64,000 nucleotides of DNA, from NCBI GenBank assembly GCA_009843505.1, contig VYDI01000002.1, positions 1 to 64,000 of the forward strand, given 5' to 3'. Below the pieces are notes generated by a model that made no database searches, was not told the DNA's origin, and saw only the letters and a list, made by a program, of their open reading frames with translations. This DNA is from Holophagales bacterium (GTDB lineage Bacteria; Acidobacteriota; Thermoanaerobaculia; Multivoradales; Multivoraceae). The position numbers were made by a program, and so were the translations under genes. Positions 10,490 through 19,213 of the stretch are shown one piece after another (position 1 is the stretch's first letter; each line of letters starts with the position of its first letter).

Positions 10490-11560
10490 ATGCGCAAGCT
10501 CACCCTCTTCTCGCTCGCCCTGCTCATCGCTCTCCCGGCCCTCGCCGCGGAGGGAGACGGCATCAAGCGGATGCCGAACGGCAAGCCCGACCTGTCGGGC
10601 GTGTACGACGCAGGCACGATCACTCCGGTCGATCGCCCGCCGCAGTACGGCGACAACCTGTACCTGACGCCGGAGGAGGCGCAGGAGATGGAGGAGGAAA
10701 GGGACAGGCTCTGGCGGTCCCTCGAAGAGGACCGGAAGGGTGGCGGCGCCGATCGGACCGCACCCAAGAAGGGCGGGGACGGCGACAACCGCTTCGGCGG
10801 CGGCGGCGTAGGCGGCTACAACGCGTTCTGGATCGACCCTGGCTCGGAGGCGGTGATCGTGGACGGCAAGTTCCGCACGTCGATCATCTACGAGCCGAAG
10901 AACGGCCGGCGGCCCGCGATGACCCCCGCGGCCATGCGCCGGATGGCGACGAACTTCGCGTCATTCATCCACAACAACGACGGCACGGCCTCCTGGCTCG
11001 ACCAGGACGGCCCCGGGCCGTTCGACGGTCCCGAGACCCTGGCGCTGGCCGAACGCTGCCTGCTCGGTTTCGTCGGCGGACCGCCGCTGCTGCCCAGCCT
11101 GTACAACAACTACGCGCGGATCATGCAGACCGAGAACCACGTCGTCATCATGGCGGAGATGGTCCATGACGCGCGGATCATCCCCATCGACGGCGAGCAC
11201 GGTCCCGACGGGATCAACTGGTGGCTCGGCGACGGCGTCGGCCACTGGGACGGCGACACCCTGGTCGTCACCACCCGCAACTTCCGCAACCAGACCGGCC
11301 TGCCCGGGGGCAGTGAGACGATGGTGGTGGAGGAGCGCTTCAGCCGGAGCGAGGACGGGAACCTGCTCTACCATTTCCGGGTCGACGACCCGAACTCCTG
11401 GACGGCGCCCTGGGCGGGCGAGTACACGTGGCAGGCCAAGGACAGCCTGGTCTACGAGTACGCCTGCCACGAAGGCAACTACGCGATGGGCAACGTCCTG
11501 CGCGGCGCCCGCCTGCTCGAGTCGGAGTACGACCAGCCGCAGAGTTCCGGCGGAGAGTAG
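10490..11560 (+). CDS. Exported conserved protein, PDLSG-type
   Basis: A 356-residue exported protein: signal peptide in residues 1-20 (cleavage after ALA), then PNGKPDLSGVYD, an opening shared by many uncharacterised secreted proteins of Acidobacteriota-like genomes. A charged, Gly-rich linker (residues about 60-105) separates it from a probable all-beta domain with WWLGDGVGHWDGDTLVV and ENHVVIMAEM. An upstream in-frame ATG at 10430 lies inside the divergent peptidase gene and is rejected. The function is unknown; a ligand-binding or secreted enzymatic role is possible. A dispersed repeat starts 20 bases after its stop. Confidence 0.75.
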   Translation: MRKLTLFSLALLIALPALAAEGDGIKRMPNGKPDLSGVYDAGTITPVDRPPQYGDNLYLTPEEAQEMEEERDRLWRSLEEDRKGGGADRTAPKKGGDGDNRFGGGGVGGYNAFWIDPGSEAVIVDGKFRTSIIYEPKNGRRPAMTPAAMRRMATNFASFIHNNDGTASWLDQDGPGPFDGPETLALAERCLLGFVGGPPLLPSLYNNYARIMQTENHVVIMAEMVHDARIIPIDGEHGPDGINWWLGDGVGHWDGDTLVVTTRNFRNQTGLPGGSETMVVEERFSRSEDGNLLYHFRVDDPNSWTAPWAGEYTWQAKDSLVYEYACHEGNYAMGNVLRGARLLESEYDQPQSSGGE

Positions 11561-11580
11561 GCGCTGGCAGCGGCGGCGTC

Positions 11581-11644
11581 CCACACTGGGTGCGCTGGCG
11601 TCCTCGCCGGCTTCTGAGAGGAGGCGCGCCGCGAAGCGGCGACC
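11581..11644 (+). repeat. Dispersed hairpin repeat, copy A
   Basis: First copy of a repeat family found between genes in the first 36 kb. It starts with CCACACTGGGTGCGC, continues into a hairpin of the GCCGGCG...CGCCGGC type (here with one G.T pair) and ends with the short hairpin CGCCGCGAAGCGGCG (stem of six, loop GAA). It fills the gap between the exported protein gene and the convergent ABC permease gene exactly, ending one base before that gene's stop codon. It has no coding capacity of its own. Confidence 0.85.
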
Positions 11645-12763
11645 TTACTCCCAACGGAACGCCCACATCGCGAGCCCGAAGCAGAGGACGGCCCACGCCG
11701 CCAGCCCCAGGATCGGGCCGCCCTGAGCGAACAGCGGTTCGCCGCTGTTCACCATCGCTCGCATCGCGTCGGCCAGGAAGGTCAGCGGCAGCCACTTCGC
11801 GAAGGCGAGGAGCCAGTCCGGCAGCGCGGTCTGCGGGAAGAACACGCCCGACAGGAACATCAGCGGCAGCGACACGATGTTCGCTAGCGGCGCCGCCGTG
11901 TTCTCCGTCTTCGCGATGCCGGAGATCGCCAGGCCCAGTGAGGCGAACACGAGACCGCCGAGGAAGATGAGCGGGATGACCTCCAGCCAGAACAGCGGGT
12001 AGCCCGGGGCCACCTTGACGCGGGACACCAGGATGCCGACGAGCAGCAGGACGTTCGTCTGCATCACGAGCAGGAGGAGCCTGGTGGTGAGCGATCCCAC
12101 CAGGAAGTGATTCGGGCCGATGGGCGTGGCGTGGAGACGCTTCAGCACGCCCTGGTTGCGCAGCCGCACCAGCGTGAAGACGACGCCGAAGAGCGCGCTC
12201 TGCATGATCGCCAGCGAGACGATGCCCGGCACGATGAAGCCCTTGTAGCCCTGGCCGCGGCCCGCGATCTCGGTGGGGGAGATCGTCGCCCAGTTCTCGA
12301 CCCGGTACTCCGCCGGAACGTTCGCCACGCTCTTGAACACACCCTCGAGCACCTGGCCGAGGATGGATCGGGCCGCCTCCGCCTCCTGCGCCTTCCTGCC
12401 GTCGAAGGTGAGGTCGAGCGTCGACGAGGCGCCGAGTTCGCCGAAGCCCTCCGGGATCACCAGGAACGCGGTGATGTCGCCGGCCAGGACCTCCGCTCGC
12501 AGGTACTCGGCATCGTCTGACTCCGGGATGTTGAACAGCGGTTCGCCGCCCAGGTCGCCTTTCAGCACGGACACCAGCAGGGTCGACGCCTGGTTCTTCG
12601 CCTGGTCGACGATGCCGACCTGCGGCGGCGCGAAGCTGCCGAAGTCGAAGAGGCCGAAGACGACCATCATCACCGTCGGGAAGGCCAGCGACCAGAAGAT
12701 CGCCGCCCGATCGCGGAAGAACATCTTCAGTTCGGCGCCGATGAACGCCAGGTAGATCTTCAC
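11645..12763 (-). CDS. ABC-2 type transporter permease
   Basis: A 372-residue ABC-2 family membrane subunit. One transmembrane helix follows the N-terminal MFFRDRAAIFWSLAFP segment, then comes a large extracytoplasmic loop of about 150 residues, then five or six helices (from about residue 175) with the family motif in FLSGVFFPQTALPDWL. This layout is typical of drug/antibiotic or polysaccharide exporters of the YhhJ/NodJ type. Its ATPase gene lies directly upstream, 10 bases away on the same strand, so the two make a complete homodimeric exporter. The stop codon abuts a dispersed repeat. The substrate is unknown. Confidence 0.88.
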   Translation of the reverse strand: MKIYLAFIGAELKMFFRDRAAIFWSLAFPTVMMVVFGLFDFGSFAPPQVGIVDQAKNQASTLLVSVLKGDLGGEPLFNIPESDDAEYLRAEVLAGDITAFLVIPEGFGELGASSTLDLTFDGRKAQEAEAARSILGQVLEGVFKSVANVPAEYRVENWATISPTEIAGRGQGYKGFIVPGIVSLAIMQSALFGVVFTLVRLRNQGVLKRLHATPIGPNHFLVGSLTTRLLLLVMQTNVLLLVGILVSRVKVAPGYPLFWLEVIPLIFLGGLVFASLGLAISGIAKTENTAAPLANIVSLPLMFLSGVFFPQTALPDWLLAFAKWLPLTFLADAMRAMVNSGEPLFAQGGPILGLAAWAVLCFGLAMWAFRWE

Positions 12764-12773
12764 CGCGGGGTTC

Positions 12774-13535
12774 CTACTCGACGAGCTGGTGCCCGGTCAG
12801 ATCGAGGAAGACGTCTTCGAGCGTCAGCGCGCCGTCCCGGCGGACCGACTGGCCTCCGCGGTTCGCCAACTGGTCGATCAACGCCTGCGGCGCGTCGACA
12901 GCGACGATGGCGCCCCGGTCGATGACCGCCACGCGATCGCAGAGGACCTCCGCCTCTTCCATGTAGTGGGTGGTCAGCATGATCGCCATGCCGTCGGAGC
13001 GCAGGCCGTCGATCAGCTTCCACATCCTGCGACGGGCCTGGGGGTCGAGCCCGGTCGTCGGTTCGTCCAGGAACATCGCGACCGGCTGGTTGACCATGGC
13101 GACCGCGATCGAGAACCGCTGCCGCTGGCCGCCGGACAGGTGCTTGTAGCGGGACGTCGCCCGATCGGCCAGGTCGACCCTGGCCAGCATCTCGTCCGCC
13201 GAAGCGTCCGAGCCGTAGAGCGTCGCGAACAGCTGGACCGTTTCGCGGAGCGTCAGGTTGTCGAAGAAGGCGTTCTGCTGGAGCTGGACGCCGATCATGC
13301 TCTTGACCCGCCGCCGGTTCTTCTTCACGCCGACGCCGTCGATGAACGCCTCGCCGCCGTCCGCCTGGCGGAGTCCCTCCAGGATCTCGACCGTGGTCGT
13401 CTTGCCGGCCCCGTTGGGGCCGAGCATGCCGAAGATCTCGCCGCGATGGACCTGGAACGAGACCCCGTCGACGGCTACGAGTTCCCCGTAGCTCTTGCGC
13501 AGGTCCCGGACGTCGATGACGACGTCGTTGGCCAT
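12774..13535 (-). CDS. ABC transporter ATP-binding protein
   Basis: A 253-residue ABC ATPase with all sequence motifs: Walker A GPNGAGKTT (residues 39-47), Q-loop in GVQLQQN, signature LSGGQRQR, Walker B VAMFLDEPTTGLD and the switch histidine in LTTHYMEE. It should power the ABC-2 permease encoded 10 bases downstream. A metallo-beta-lactamase-fold gene follows on the same strand beyond the permease's opposite side, only 16 bases away upstream, so all three may be co-transcribed. The family match is to multidrug-type exporters, but the cargo cannot be inferred. Confidence 0.93.
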   Translation of the reverse strand: MANDVVIDVRDLRKSYGELVAVDGVSFQVHRGEIFGMLGPNGAGKTTTVEILEGLRQADGGEAFIDGVGVKKNRRRVKSMIGVQLQQNAFFDNLTLRETVQLFATLYGSDASADEMLARVDLADRATSRYKHLSGGQRQRFSIAVAMVNQPVAMFLDEPTTGLDPQARRRMWKLIDGLRSDGMAIMLTTHYMEEAEVLCDRVAVIDRGAIVAVDAPQALIDQLANRGGQSVRRDGALTLEDVFLDLTGHQLVE

Positions 13536-13551
13536 CGCCGCGGCCGCGGTC

Positions 13552-14514
13552 TCAGTCGTCGAGACTGGCCCAGACGTAGCCGATCCAGACCGGCTCCGGC
13601 GACAGCGGGCCGTTGCCGTAGGGCGCGTACTTCTCGGGCAGGCCGTCCTTCTGGACGTCCTGGAGCGACTTGCCGGCGCTCTTCTGCTTGTCGATGTAGT
13701 CGATCGTCTCGGCCACGTAGTCGTGGTACCTCTGCAGGTCGGCCTTCGTCGCCAGCGGCCCGTGGCCGGGAATGATCTTCGTCTCGTCGTCGACGATGTC
13801 GAGGAGCTGGGCCATGTTGTCGCGCAGGCCGAGGGCGCTGCCGCCGACGTCCCGGTCGATGTACGGGTAGCCGCCGAGGTTCGGGAACTGGTCGCCGGCG
13901 TGGACCACGTTCGAGTCGCGGAAGAAGATCGCCGCGTCGCCGTCCGTGTGGGCCGGGTTACCGAAGTGGATCACGTCGATCGCCTCGCCGTTCCAGTGCA
14001 GGGTGACGCTCTCGTTGAAGGTCACGATCGGCAGAGCCTCGGACGGGAACGGCGTCGCCGAGAAGTTGGCGCCGGCATGGCGGTTCTCCAGCAGGCGCTT
14101 GCGCACGTTCGCGTGCGCAACGATCGCGGAGTCGGCGCCGAAGCCCGCGTTGCCGCCCGCGTGATCGAAGTGGTAGTGCGAGTTGACGACGAAGTCGATC
14201 CTGCCCTCCTGGATCTTCGCCACCGCCGCCTTGATCTTGGGCACCACCGGCATCATCGCGTCGTCGACGATCAGGATGCCGTCCTCGCCCGCGGAGACGG
14301 CGAGGTTGCCGGCCAGCCCGGGCTCGGGCAGGAGCAGGTAGACCGTGTCGCTCAACTGCGTCTGGTGCCAGACGATCTGCTCGCCGGCCCGCTTGGCCCA
14401 GTCGTCGATGTCGAGCTGAGCCGCTGCCGGTGCGGCAACGCCGGCCGCCAGCACCGCGAGCGCGAGGTAGCGGCAGGCCAGACGAATCCGGTTCTTCGGG
14501 TTGTCTTTGGTCAT
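13552..14514 (-). CDS. Exported metallo-beta-lactamase-fold hydrolase
   Basis: A 320-residue metallo-beta-lactamase-fold protein with a signal peptide in residues 1-32 (cleavage after AAA or AQ). The zinc motif is HYHFDHAGG; a further ligand lies in AHTDGDAAIFF, and a GHGPLA segment supplies a later histidine. It resembles exported MBL-fold lactonase- or quinoprotein-relay-associated proteins rather than true beta-lactamases. I place the start at 14514, where AGAGGA precedes the ATG; the open frame running to 14646 only crosses the dispersed repeat and is an artefact. It is likely the first gene of the unit leading into the ABC exporter genes. Confidence 0.85.
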   Translation of the reverse strand: MTKDNPKNRIRLACRYLALAVLAAGVAAPAAAQLDIDDWAKRAGEQIVWHQTQLSDTVYLLLPEPGLAGNLAVSAGEDGILIVDDAMMPVVPKIKAAVAKIQEGRIDFVVNSHYHFDHAGGNAGFGADSAIVAHANVRKRLLENRHAGANFSATPFPSEALPIVTFNESVTLHWNGEAIDVIHFGNPAHTDGDAAIFFRDSNVVHAGDQFPNLGGYPYIDRDVGGSALGLRDNMAQLLDIVDDETKIIPGHGPLATKADLQRYHDYVAETIDYIDKQKSAGKSLQDVQKDGLPEKYAPYGNGPLSPEPVWIGYVWASLDD

Positions 14515-14564
14515 CGTTCCTCTTTCCCCAAGTGTGTGACGGCCAACCTTACCGGCTGGGACGC

Positions 14565-14672
14565 CACACACTGGGTGCGCCGGCGTCCCCGCCGGCTGCC
14601 GCCGAAGGCGGCCAGAGATACCGCGCCGGCCGTAGGCCGGCTCCACGACGATGAGGCTTCATCACCGCCGCG
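14565..14672 (+). repeat. Dispersed hairpin repeat, copy B (long form)
   Basis: The longest copy of the family. It begins with CACACTGGGTGCGCCGGCG and contains four successive hairpin modules: GCCGGCG/CGCCGGC, GCCGCC-GAA-GGCGGC, GCCGGCC-GTA-GGCCGGC, and a final CGCCGCGAAGACGGCG with one mismatch. It lies upstream of the MBL-fold gene start and overlaps the last codons of the VOC protein gene, which reads into the repeat and ends SPSSRR. Confidence 0.8.
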
Positions 14673-15429
14673 AAGACGGCGACAACACCCGGCTCTCCTC
14701 AGTCGACACCAACTCCACCGGCCCCTTCGCGCCCTCGATCACGACGCTCATCTCCGGCTCTCCGTCCGCCACTGCGACATCCAGCCCAAGGCCCGCCAGC
14801 ACCGCCCCGAGATCCCCCGCATCCGGCGTCGAGATCCCGAACGACACCAACTCGCCGCCCACCGCCGTCGTCGTCGCCGGGTGCGGCGAATCCCGCCAGT
14901 CGATGAAGAACGGCATGCCGTAGCCGCCCCCCTGCGGGAACAGCAGGTCCCACACCAACAGCCCGCCGTCGGCCGTTCGCCGCCGCGTCTCCACAGGACC
15001 CACCGACGAGACGCCGGCCTCCTCCAGCAACCCCTTCGTGACGACGAGATCGCCCTGCGCCGCCCACGTCACCAGCCCCCCGGCGCTCATCGCGGCCATG
15101 CCGGTGACCATCTGGCTCTCGACCGACTGCGCCGGATCGGGCGCGATGATCTCGAGGTATGTGTCGCCCAGGCTCAGCAGCGCGTTACGCGTTCCAAGCC
15201 CCTCGTGCGAGCCGCCGAACACCGGCGCCACGCCGAAGGCCTCCTCAGCCCATGCCACTCCCTCGTCGAGATCGGCAACCGCGTACATGAAGTGATCGAT
15301 CTTCATTGCTAGCTCTCCGGCTGGTTTCGGATTTGGTTCGTTTACGGACGCACCCGTGACCTCGTCACTATCCCCGGCGCAACCCCAGCCGAGCAGGAAC
15401 AAAACGGCAACGGCGGTCGTCCTTGTCAT
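14662..15429 (-). CDS. VOC family (glyoxalase-like) lipoprotein
   Basis: A 255-residue protein with a lipoprotein signal (FLLGWGC) and, from about residue 42, a glyoxalase-like VOC domain starting MKIDHFMYAVADLDEGVAW and continuing with GTRNALLSLGDTYLEIIAPD. Domain and length fit the Glyoxalase_3-like group. Most members are cytosolic; here an in-frame lipoprotein signal precedes the domain, although translation could also begin at the internal ATG directly before KIDHF, which would give a cytosolic protein. The frame extends upstream to 15708 over the divergent small-protein gene, which is rejected. The last few residues are encoded by repeat DNA. Substrate unknown. Confidence 0.75.
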   Translation of the reverse strand: MTRTTAVAVLFLLGWGCAGDSDEVTGASVNEPNPKPAGELAMKIDHFMYAVADLDEGVAWAEEAFGVAPVFGGSHEGLGTRNALLSLGDTYLEIIAPDPAQSVESQMVTGMAAMSAGGLVTWAAQGDLVVTKGLLEEAGVSSVGPVETRRRTADGGLLVWDLLFPQGGGYGMPFFIDWRDSPHPATTTAVGGELVSFGISTPDAGDLGAVLAGLGLDVAVADGEPEMSVVIEGAKGPVELVSTEESRVLSPSSRR

Positions 15430-15472
15430 CAAAGCAGTGTACGAGCATTCTGAACTCAACTGAGGAGCCCCC

Positions 15473-15844
15473 ATGAGACAGTCCATCCTGATCGCCGCAG
15501 CGGTCGCCCTGGCGCTCGCGCCTGCGGCGCTGGCCGCAGAAAACGCCCCCGTTCTCGGCAAGTGGGCATCGACGACCGAAACGCCCCAGGGCACCTTCGA
15601 GGTCGTGTACGAGTTCACGGAGGTCGACGGAGAACTCAAGGGCACCTGGAGCAACCCGCGCCGGAACGGCGACCTGAAGAACGTGTCCTGGGACGGCGAA
15701 ACGCTCAAGTTCGGCCGCGAGATCGGAAGGGGCGGTCAGACCTTCAACCTCAACTTCGAGGCGACGGTCGACGGCGACACGTTGACCGGCAAGATGACCA
15801 CCCCCCGCGGCGAGCGCGGCTTCACCGCGACCCGCAGTAAGTAG
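15473..15844 (+). CDS. Small exported beta-rich protein
   Basis: A 123-residue exported protein with a signal peptide (residues 1-21, cleavage after LAA) and a mature part of alternating short beta-strands (GKWASTTETPQGTFEVVYEF, then GELKGTWSN and DTLTGKMTTP). This pattern recurs in lipocalin-like secreted proteins that report changes of mass or charge on ligand binding, but the family is not identified. TGAGGAG lies just before the ATG. It is divergent from the VOC gene, and a dispersed repeat starts one base after its stop codon. Confidence 0.75.
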   Translation: MRQSILIAAAVALALAPAALAAENAPVLGKWASTTETPQGTFEVVYEFTEVDGELKGTWSNPRRNGDLKNVSWDGETLKFGREIGRGGQTFNLNFEATVDGDTLTGKMTTPRGERGFTATRSK

Positions 15845-15845
15845 T

Positions 15846-15880
15846 CACACACTGGGTGCGCCGGCGTCCTCGCCGGCTTA
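15846..15880 (+). repeat. Dispersed hairpin repeat, copy C (short form)
   Basis: Short copy of the family: CACACTGGGTGCGCCGGCG followed by the second arm CGCCGGC. It lacks the CGCCGCGAAGCGGCG module. It lies between two convergent genes, beginning one base after the stop of the small exported protein gene and reaching the stop codon of the esterase gene on the other strand. The position suits a bidirectional transcription end, though no T-run follows. Confidence 0.75.
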
Positions 15881-16954
15881 CTCCAGGTGTTTCTTGAAGA
15901 ACGCGCTGACCTCCTGGAACACGTCCTGCGACTCCGGCGACGCCGGGAAGATCAGATAGTCGGCGTGCGCGACACCCTCGTAGACGTGTAGGTCCGCAAC
16001 CACGCCGGCCGCGCGCAACTTGCGGTGGGTCCGCGCCGTGTCGCTCAGGAACATGTCGCGCGTGCCGGTGATCAGGTACGTCGGCGGGAACCCTTCGAAC
16101 TCGCCGTAGACGGGCGACATCAGCGGGTCCTTCAGGTCGTGGCCATCGGCGTACAGCCGCGCTGCCGCGCCCAGAAACCCGTCGTAGGTGACCAGGATGC
16201 GGTCCAGCCCTTCGTTCGTGAACAGGCTGTCGCTGGTCTTGGTCAGGTCGGCCCAGGGCGTTCCCGCGTAGATCGCTCCGGGCACATCGAGGCCCAGGGC
16301 GATGAAACGATGCACGGCGGCCAGCGACAGTCCGCCGCCCGCGGACGTACCGCCGATGGCGATCGACTTCGCGGACCGGCTCTCCAGCAGGTGCCTGTAG
16401 ACCGAGACCACGTCCTCGACGGCGGCCGGGAACGGGTGCTCCGGCGGCATCCGATAGTCGACGGAGAGGGCCGGGATACCCGCGCTCGCCGCGACGATGG
16501 CCGCCTCGGTGACGGAGGCGTCGCCGCCGTTCAGGACGTAGCCGCCGCCGTGGACGTGGAGGAACAGGTGATCCGTGTGCCGGGGATGGATCTTTTCGGG
16601 CACCACCCGGTAGACCGTCACGCCTTCGACCTCGGCCTTCTCGATCGAAACGCCGAATCCGCTCGCGATCTGGTCGAGGTTGGCGTTGGCCGTCGCCTTC
16701 TGCATCACCAGCCACTGTTCGTCGCTCTGCGGCGTCTGCTGCTTCGACGTGGCGACGCTGGGGGCGGGCGTAGCGGCAAGAGCTGAACGGAGAACGTCGC
16801 TCGCACCCGCGGGCGCCGGCACGACCCGCTCGCCAATCGTCCATGAGCCGGACTCCTGGGCTGTTGCGGCCGGCGTACCGGCAATGGTGAACACGAGGGC
16901 CAGGCTCGAAGCCAGTGCGACGGCCGGCAGGGCTTGGGGGGTCGATCTCTTCAC
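15878..16954 (-). CDS. Exported alpha/beta hydrolase, HSL (family IV) esterase
   Basis: A 358-residue exported esterase of the hormone-sensitive-lipase family. The signal peptide covers residues 1-34. The oxyanion-hole motif HVHGGGYV, the nucleophile in GGTSAGGG, and later GTRDMF (acid region) and GVAHADY (His) give a complete triad. YRMPPEHPFPAAVEDV is a strong family block. I choose the GTG at 16954, with AAGGAG eight bases upstream; the longer frame to 17179 reads through a dispersed repeat. The gene is divergent from a tannase-like esterase gene, suggesting coordinated secretion of ester-cleaving enzymes. Confidence 0.88.
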   Translation of the reverse strand: MKRSTPQALPAVALASSLALVFTIAGTPAATAQESGSWTIGERVVPAPAGASDVLRSALAATPAPSVATSKQQTPQSDEQWLVMQKATANANLDQIASGFGVSIEKAEVEGVTVYRVVPEKIHPRHTDHLFLHVHGGGYVLNGGDASVTEAAIVAASAGIPALSVDYRMPPEHPFPAAVEDVVSVYRHLLESRSAKSIAIGGTSAGGGLSLAAVHRFIALGLDVPGAIYAGTPWADLTKTSDSLFTNEGLDRILVTYDGFLGAAARLYADGHDLKDPLMSPVYGEFEGFPPTYLITGTRDMFLSDTARTHRKLRAAGVVADLHVYEGVAHADYLIFPASPESQDVFQEVSAFFKKHLE

Positions 16955-17016
16955 TGGGACTCTCCTTGAGTGCGACGGGAATGCAGTGTGTCGCGGACGA
17001 TACCCTCTGCGTCGAT

Positions 17017-17080
17017 CCACACTGGGTGCGCCGGCGTCCCCGCCGGCTTCTGAGAAGGACGCGCCGCGAAGCGGCGGCCA
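17017..17080 (+). repeat. Dispersed hairpin repeat, copy D
   Basis: Near-consensus copy: CCACACTGGGTGCGCCGGCG, the matching CGCCGGC arm, the linker TTCTGAGAAGGA, and the terminal hairpin CGCCGCGAAGCGGCG. It is located between the divergent starts of the HSL esterase and the tannase-like gene, so it lies in an upstream region, not at a gene end. Read on the plus strand in one frame, it encodes PHWVRRRPRRLL, the false N-terminal extension seen next to several copies. Confidence 0.85.
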
Positions 17081-17109
17081 TACTGTGCCACCAGTTCTCC
17101 GACCGACCG

Positions 17110-18651
17110 GTGAAGTACTCCCTGACAACAGGCGCCTGTGTAGTAGCGCTCTCCGTCCCCGCCGCCGCGCAGTGGCCACCGCCGCCCCTCTACGACTCCG
17201 CCGAACCGGCCCGCACCTGCGAGAGCCTCGCCGAGATCCAACTCGCCGACGCCACCGTCGACTCAGCCGTGCTCGAAACCGCCGGCCCCGGTCCCCCCTT
17301 CTGCCGCGTAACCGCCGTCGCCACTCACCCGCCAGCCAACGACCGCATCACGATCTGGGTCGCCCTGCCTACCGAGACCTGGAACGGCCGCTTCCTCGGC
17401 ACCGGCGGCGGCGGATTCTCCGGCGGCAGTCCACGCACGCTCCCGGTCGCCGTCCGCGAAGGCTTCGCGGCGGCTTCTACGGACACCGGCCACGAGGAGA
17501 ACAGCGGCAGCTTCGCGCTTGGGCCGGACGGCACCCTCGAGTGGATGCTGATCCGTGACAACGCCTACCTCGGCATCCACGCGATGACCCGGGTGGGCAA
17601 GGAACTCACGGCGACCTACTACGGCCGGCAACCGGGGTACTCCTACTTCCGCGGCTGTTCGACCGGCGGTCGCCAGGGGCTGATGGAGGTCCAGCGATAC
17701 CCCGCTGACTACGACGGCGTGCTCTCCGGCGCACCGGCCATCAACTGGGACCGGCTGCACCTCGCCCAGATGTGGGGTCAGCTCGTCATGCTGGAAGCCG
17801 GCCACTTCGTACGTCCCTGCGCGTTCCGGCTCGTCCAGGCGAAGGCCATCGAAGCCTGTGACCTGCAGGACGGCCTGGCCGACGGCGTGATCCCGGAGCC
17901 CCGCCAGTGCCCGTTCGATCCAGGCGAACTCCTCGGCGCGGAAGCCGAAGGCTGCGGACCGATCACCGAGGCCGACATCGCCGTCATCCGGAAGATCCTC
18001 GAGGGCCCCCGGCGGCGCGACGGCTCCTTCCTCTGGTACGGCCTGGCACCCGGGACCGACTTCATGGCTCTGAACGGAACGGCCGGCGATCCACCCGCGG
18101 GCCGGCCGATGCGGATCACCCTCGGCTGGTTCCGCTACTTCCTCGCCCGCGACCCGGACTTCGACTGGACCGGCCTCACCCGCGCCTCCTACGAGCACTA
18201 CTGGGACCAGTCCGTCGAGGAGTTCGGTCGCGTCTTCGGCACGGACCGCACCGACCTGTCCGGCTTCCGCGACCGCGGCGGCAAAGCGATCGTCTGGCAC
18301 GGGTGGTCGGATCCCCTGATCTACGCGCAGGGGACCGTCGACTGGTTTGAAGGCGTCGAAGACCGCATGGGCGACACCGGCGACTTCCTGCGCCTGTTCA
18401 TGGTGCCGGGCGCCAGGCACTGCCGCGACATGCCGGGCATCACCCCCGAGAATCCCTTCGTGGCGGTCGTCCGCTGGGTGGAGGAGGGCGTTCCACCCGA
18501 CACGCTGGGCGCCGCGCGTCGGGGCGGCGATGGCCAGGTCCTGGAATCGCGGCCCATCTGCCGCTACCCGAGAACGGCCGTCTACTCCGGCAACGGTGAC
18601 CCGAAGGGCGCGGCCAGCTTCGAGTGCAGGGAACTCGCTGACCGGCCCTGA
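17110..18651 (+). CDS. Exported tannase / feruloyl esterase family protein
   Basis: A 513-residue exported serine esterase of the tannase/feruloyl esterase family, which cleaves aromatic-acid esters. The GTG at 17110 gives a signal peptide ending in AAA. The nucleophile motif is CSTGGRQG, the acid lies in WHGWSDPLIY and the histidine in GARHC; the two cysteines next to Ser and His form the disulphide typical of the family. A Cys-rich lid segment (CDLQDGLADGVI, then CPFDPGEL and GCGPI) is also characteristic. No other start with a better ribosome binding site is visible. It leads into the carboxymuconolactone-decarboxylase-like genes, consistent with aromatic ester use. Confidence 0.9.
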   Translation: MKYSLTTGACVVALSVPAAAQWPPPPLYDSAEPARTCESLAEIQLADATVDSAVLETAGPGPPFCRVTAVATHPPANDRITIWVALPTETWNGRFLGTGGGGFSGGSPRTLPVAVREGFAAASTDTGHEENSGSFALGPDGTLEWMLIRDNAYLGIHAMTRVGKELTATYYGRQPGYSYFRGCSTGGRQGLMEVQRYPADYDGVLSGAPAINWDRLHLAQMWGQLVMLEAGHFVRPCAFRLVQAKAIEACDLQDGLADGVIPEPRQCPFDPGELLGAEAEGCGPITEADIAVIRKILEGPRRRDGSFLWYGLAPGTDFMALNGTAGDPPAGRPMRITLGWFRYFLARDPDFDWTGLTRASYEHYWDQSVEEFGRVFGTDRTDLSGFRDRGGKAIVWHGWSDPLIYAQGTVDWFEGVEDRMGDTGDFLRLFMVPGARHCRDMPGITPENPFVAVVRWVEEGVPPDTLGAARRGGDGQVLESRPICRYPRTAVYSGNGDPKGAASFECRELADRP

Positions 18652-18670
18652 CCCGCGAGAGAGGATCACG

Positions 18671-19213
18671 ATGGCTCGACTCCCGTACCTGGACGTAGAC
18701 GATCTCGCTCCCGAGGACCAGAGACTTCTCGATCCGCCGCTCAACATCTTCAGGGTTCTCGCCTACTGCCCTGAGGGCGCCCGTGCGTTCGGCCGTCTGG
18801 GCCTCTGGATTCGGTTCAAGACGAAGCTCGATCCGCGCCTGCGCCAGATGGCGATCCTCCGGGTCGGCGCCGTCACCCGCACCGACTACGAGTACAGCCA
18901 CCACATCGAACTGGGCCGGCAGTTCGGCCTGTCCGACGACGACATCCTGGCCGTCGTCGCGGGGCCGGAGGACGAGTCGCTGACGGAAGTCGAACGGCTC
19001 GTCCTCACCGCGGCCGATGAAATGACGAACGGCGTCGGCATCGGCGCCGAGACCTTCAAGGCGTTGCAGGGTCACCTCGACGAGGGGATGATGGTCGAGT
19101 TGACGATGACTCTCTCGTACTACAACGGCGTCGTCCGGATACTGAACTCGCTGGACATCGATGTCGAGCCCGACTACGAGCGCTACCTGGAGGAGTTCCC
19201 GCTGGATCGATGA
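18671..19213 (+). CDS. Carboxymuconolactone decarboxylase family protein, paralogue 1
   Basis: A 180-residue all-helical protein of the carboxymuconolactone decarboxylase/AhpD-like superfamily. Core segment: LRQMAILRVGAVTRTDYEYSHHI followed by FGLSDDDILAVV. The AhpD CxxC redox pair is absent (TDYEYSHH occupies that place), so a peroxidase role is unlikely; the SHH histidines match the decarboxylase-like branch. The start is supported by GAGAGGA before the ATG. It overlaps the downstream SDR start by four bases. A close paralogue lies immediately after that SDR, a gene-SDR-gene arrangement. Confidence 0.85.
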   Translation: MARLPYLDVDDLAPEDQRLLDPPLNIFRVLAYCPEGARAFGRLGLWIRFKTKLDPRLRQMAILRVGAVTRTDYEYSHHIELGRQFGLSDDDILAVVAGPEDESLTEVERLVLTAADEMTNGVGIGAETFKALQGHLDEGMMVELTMTLSYYNGVVRILNSLDIDVEPDYERYLEEFPLDR

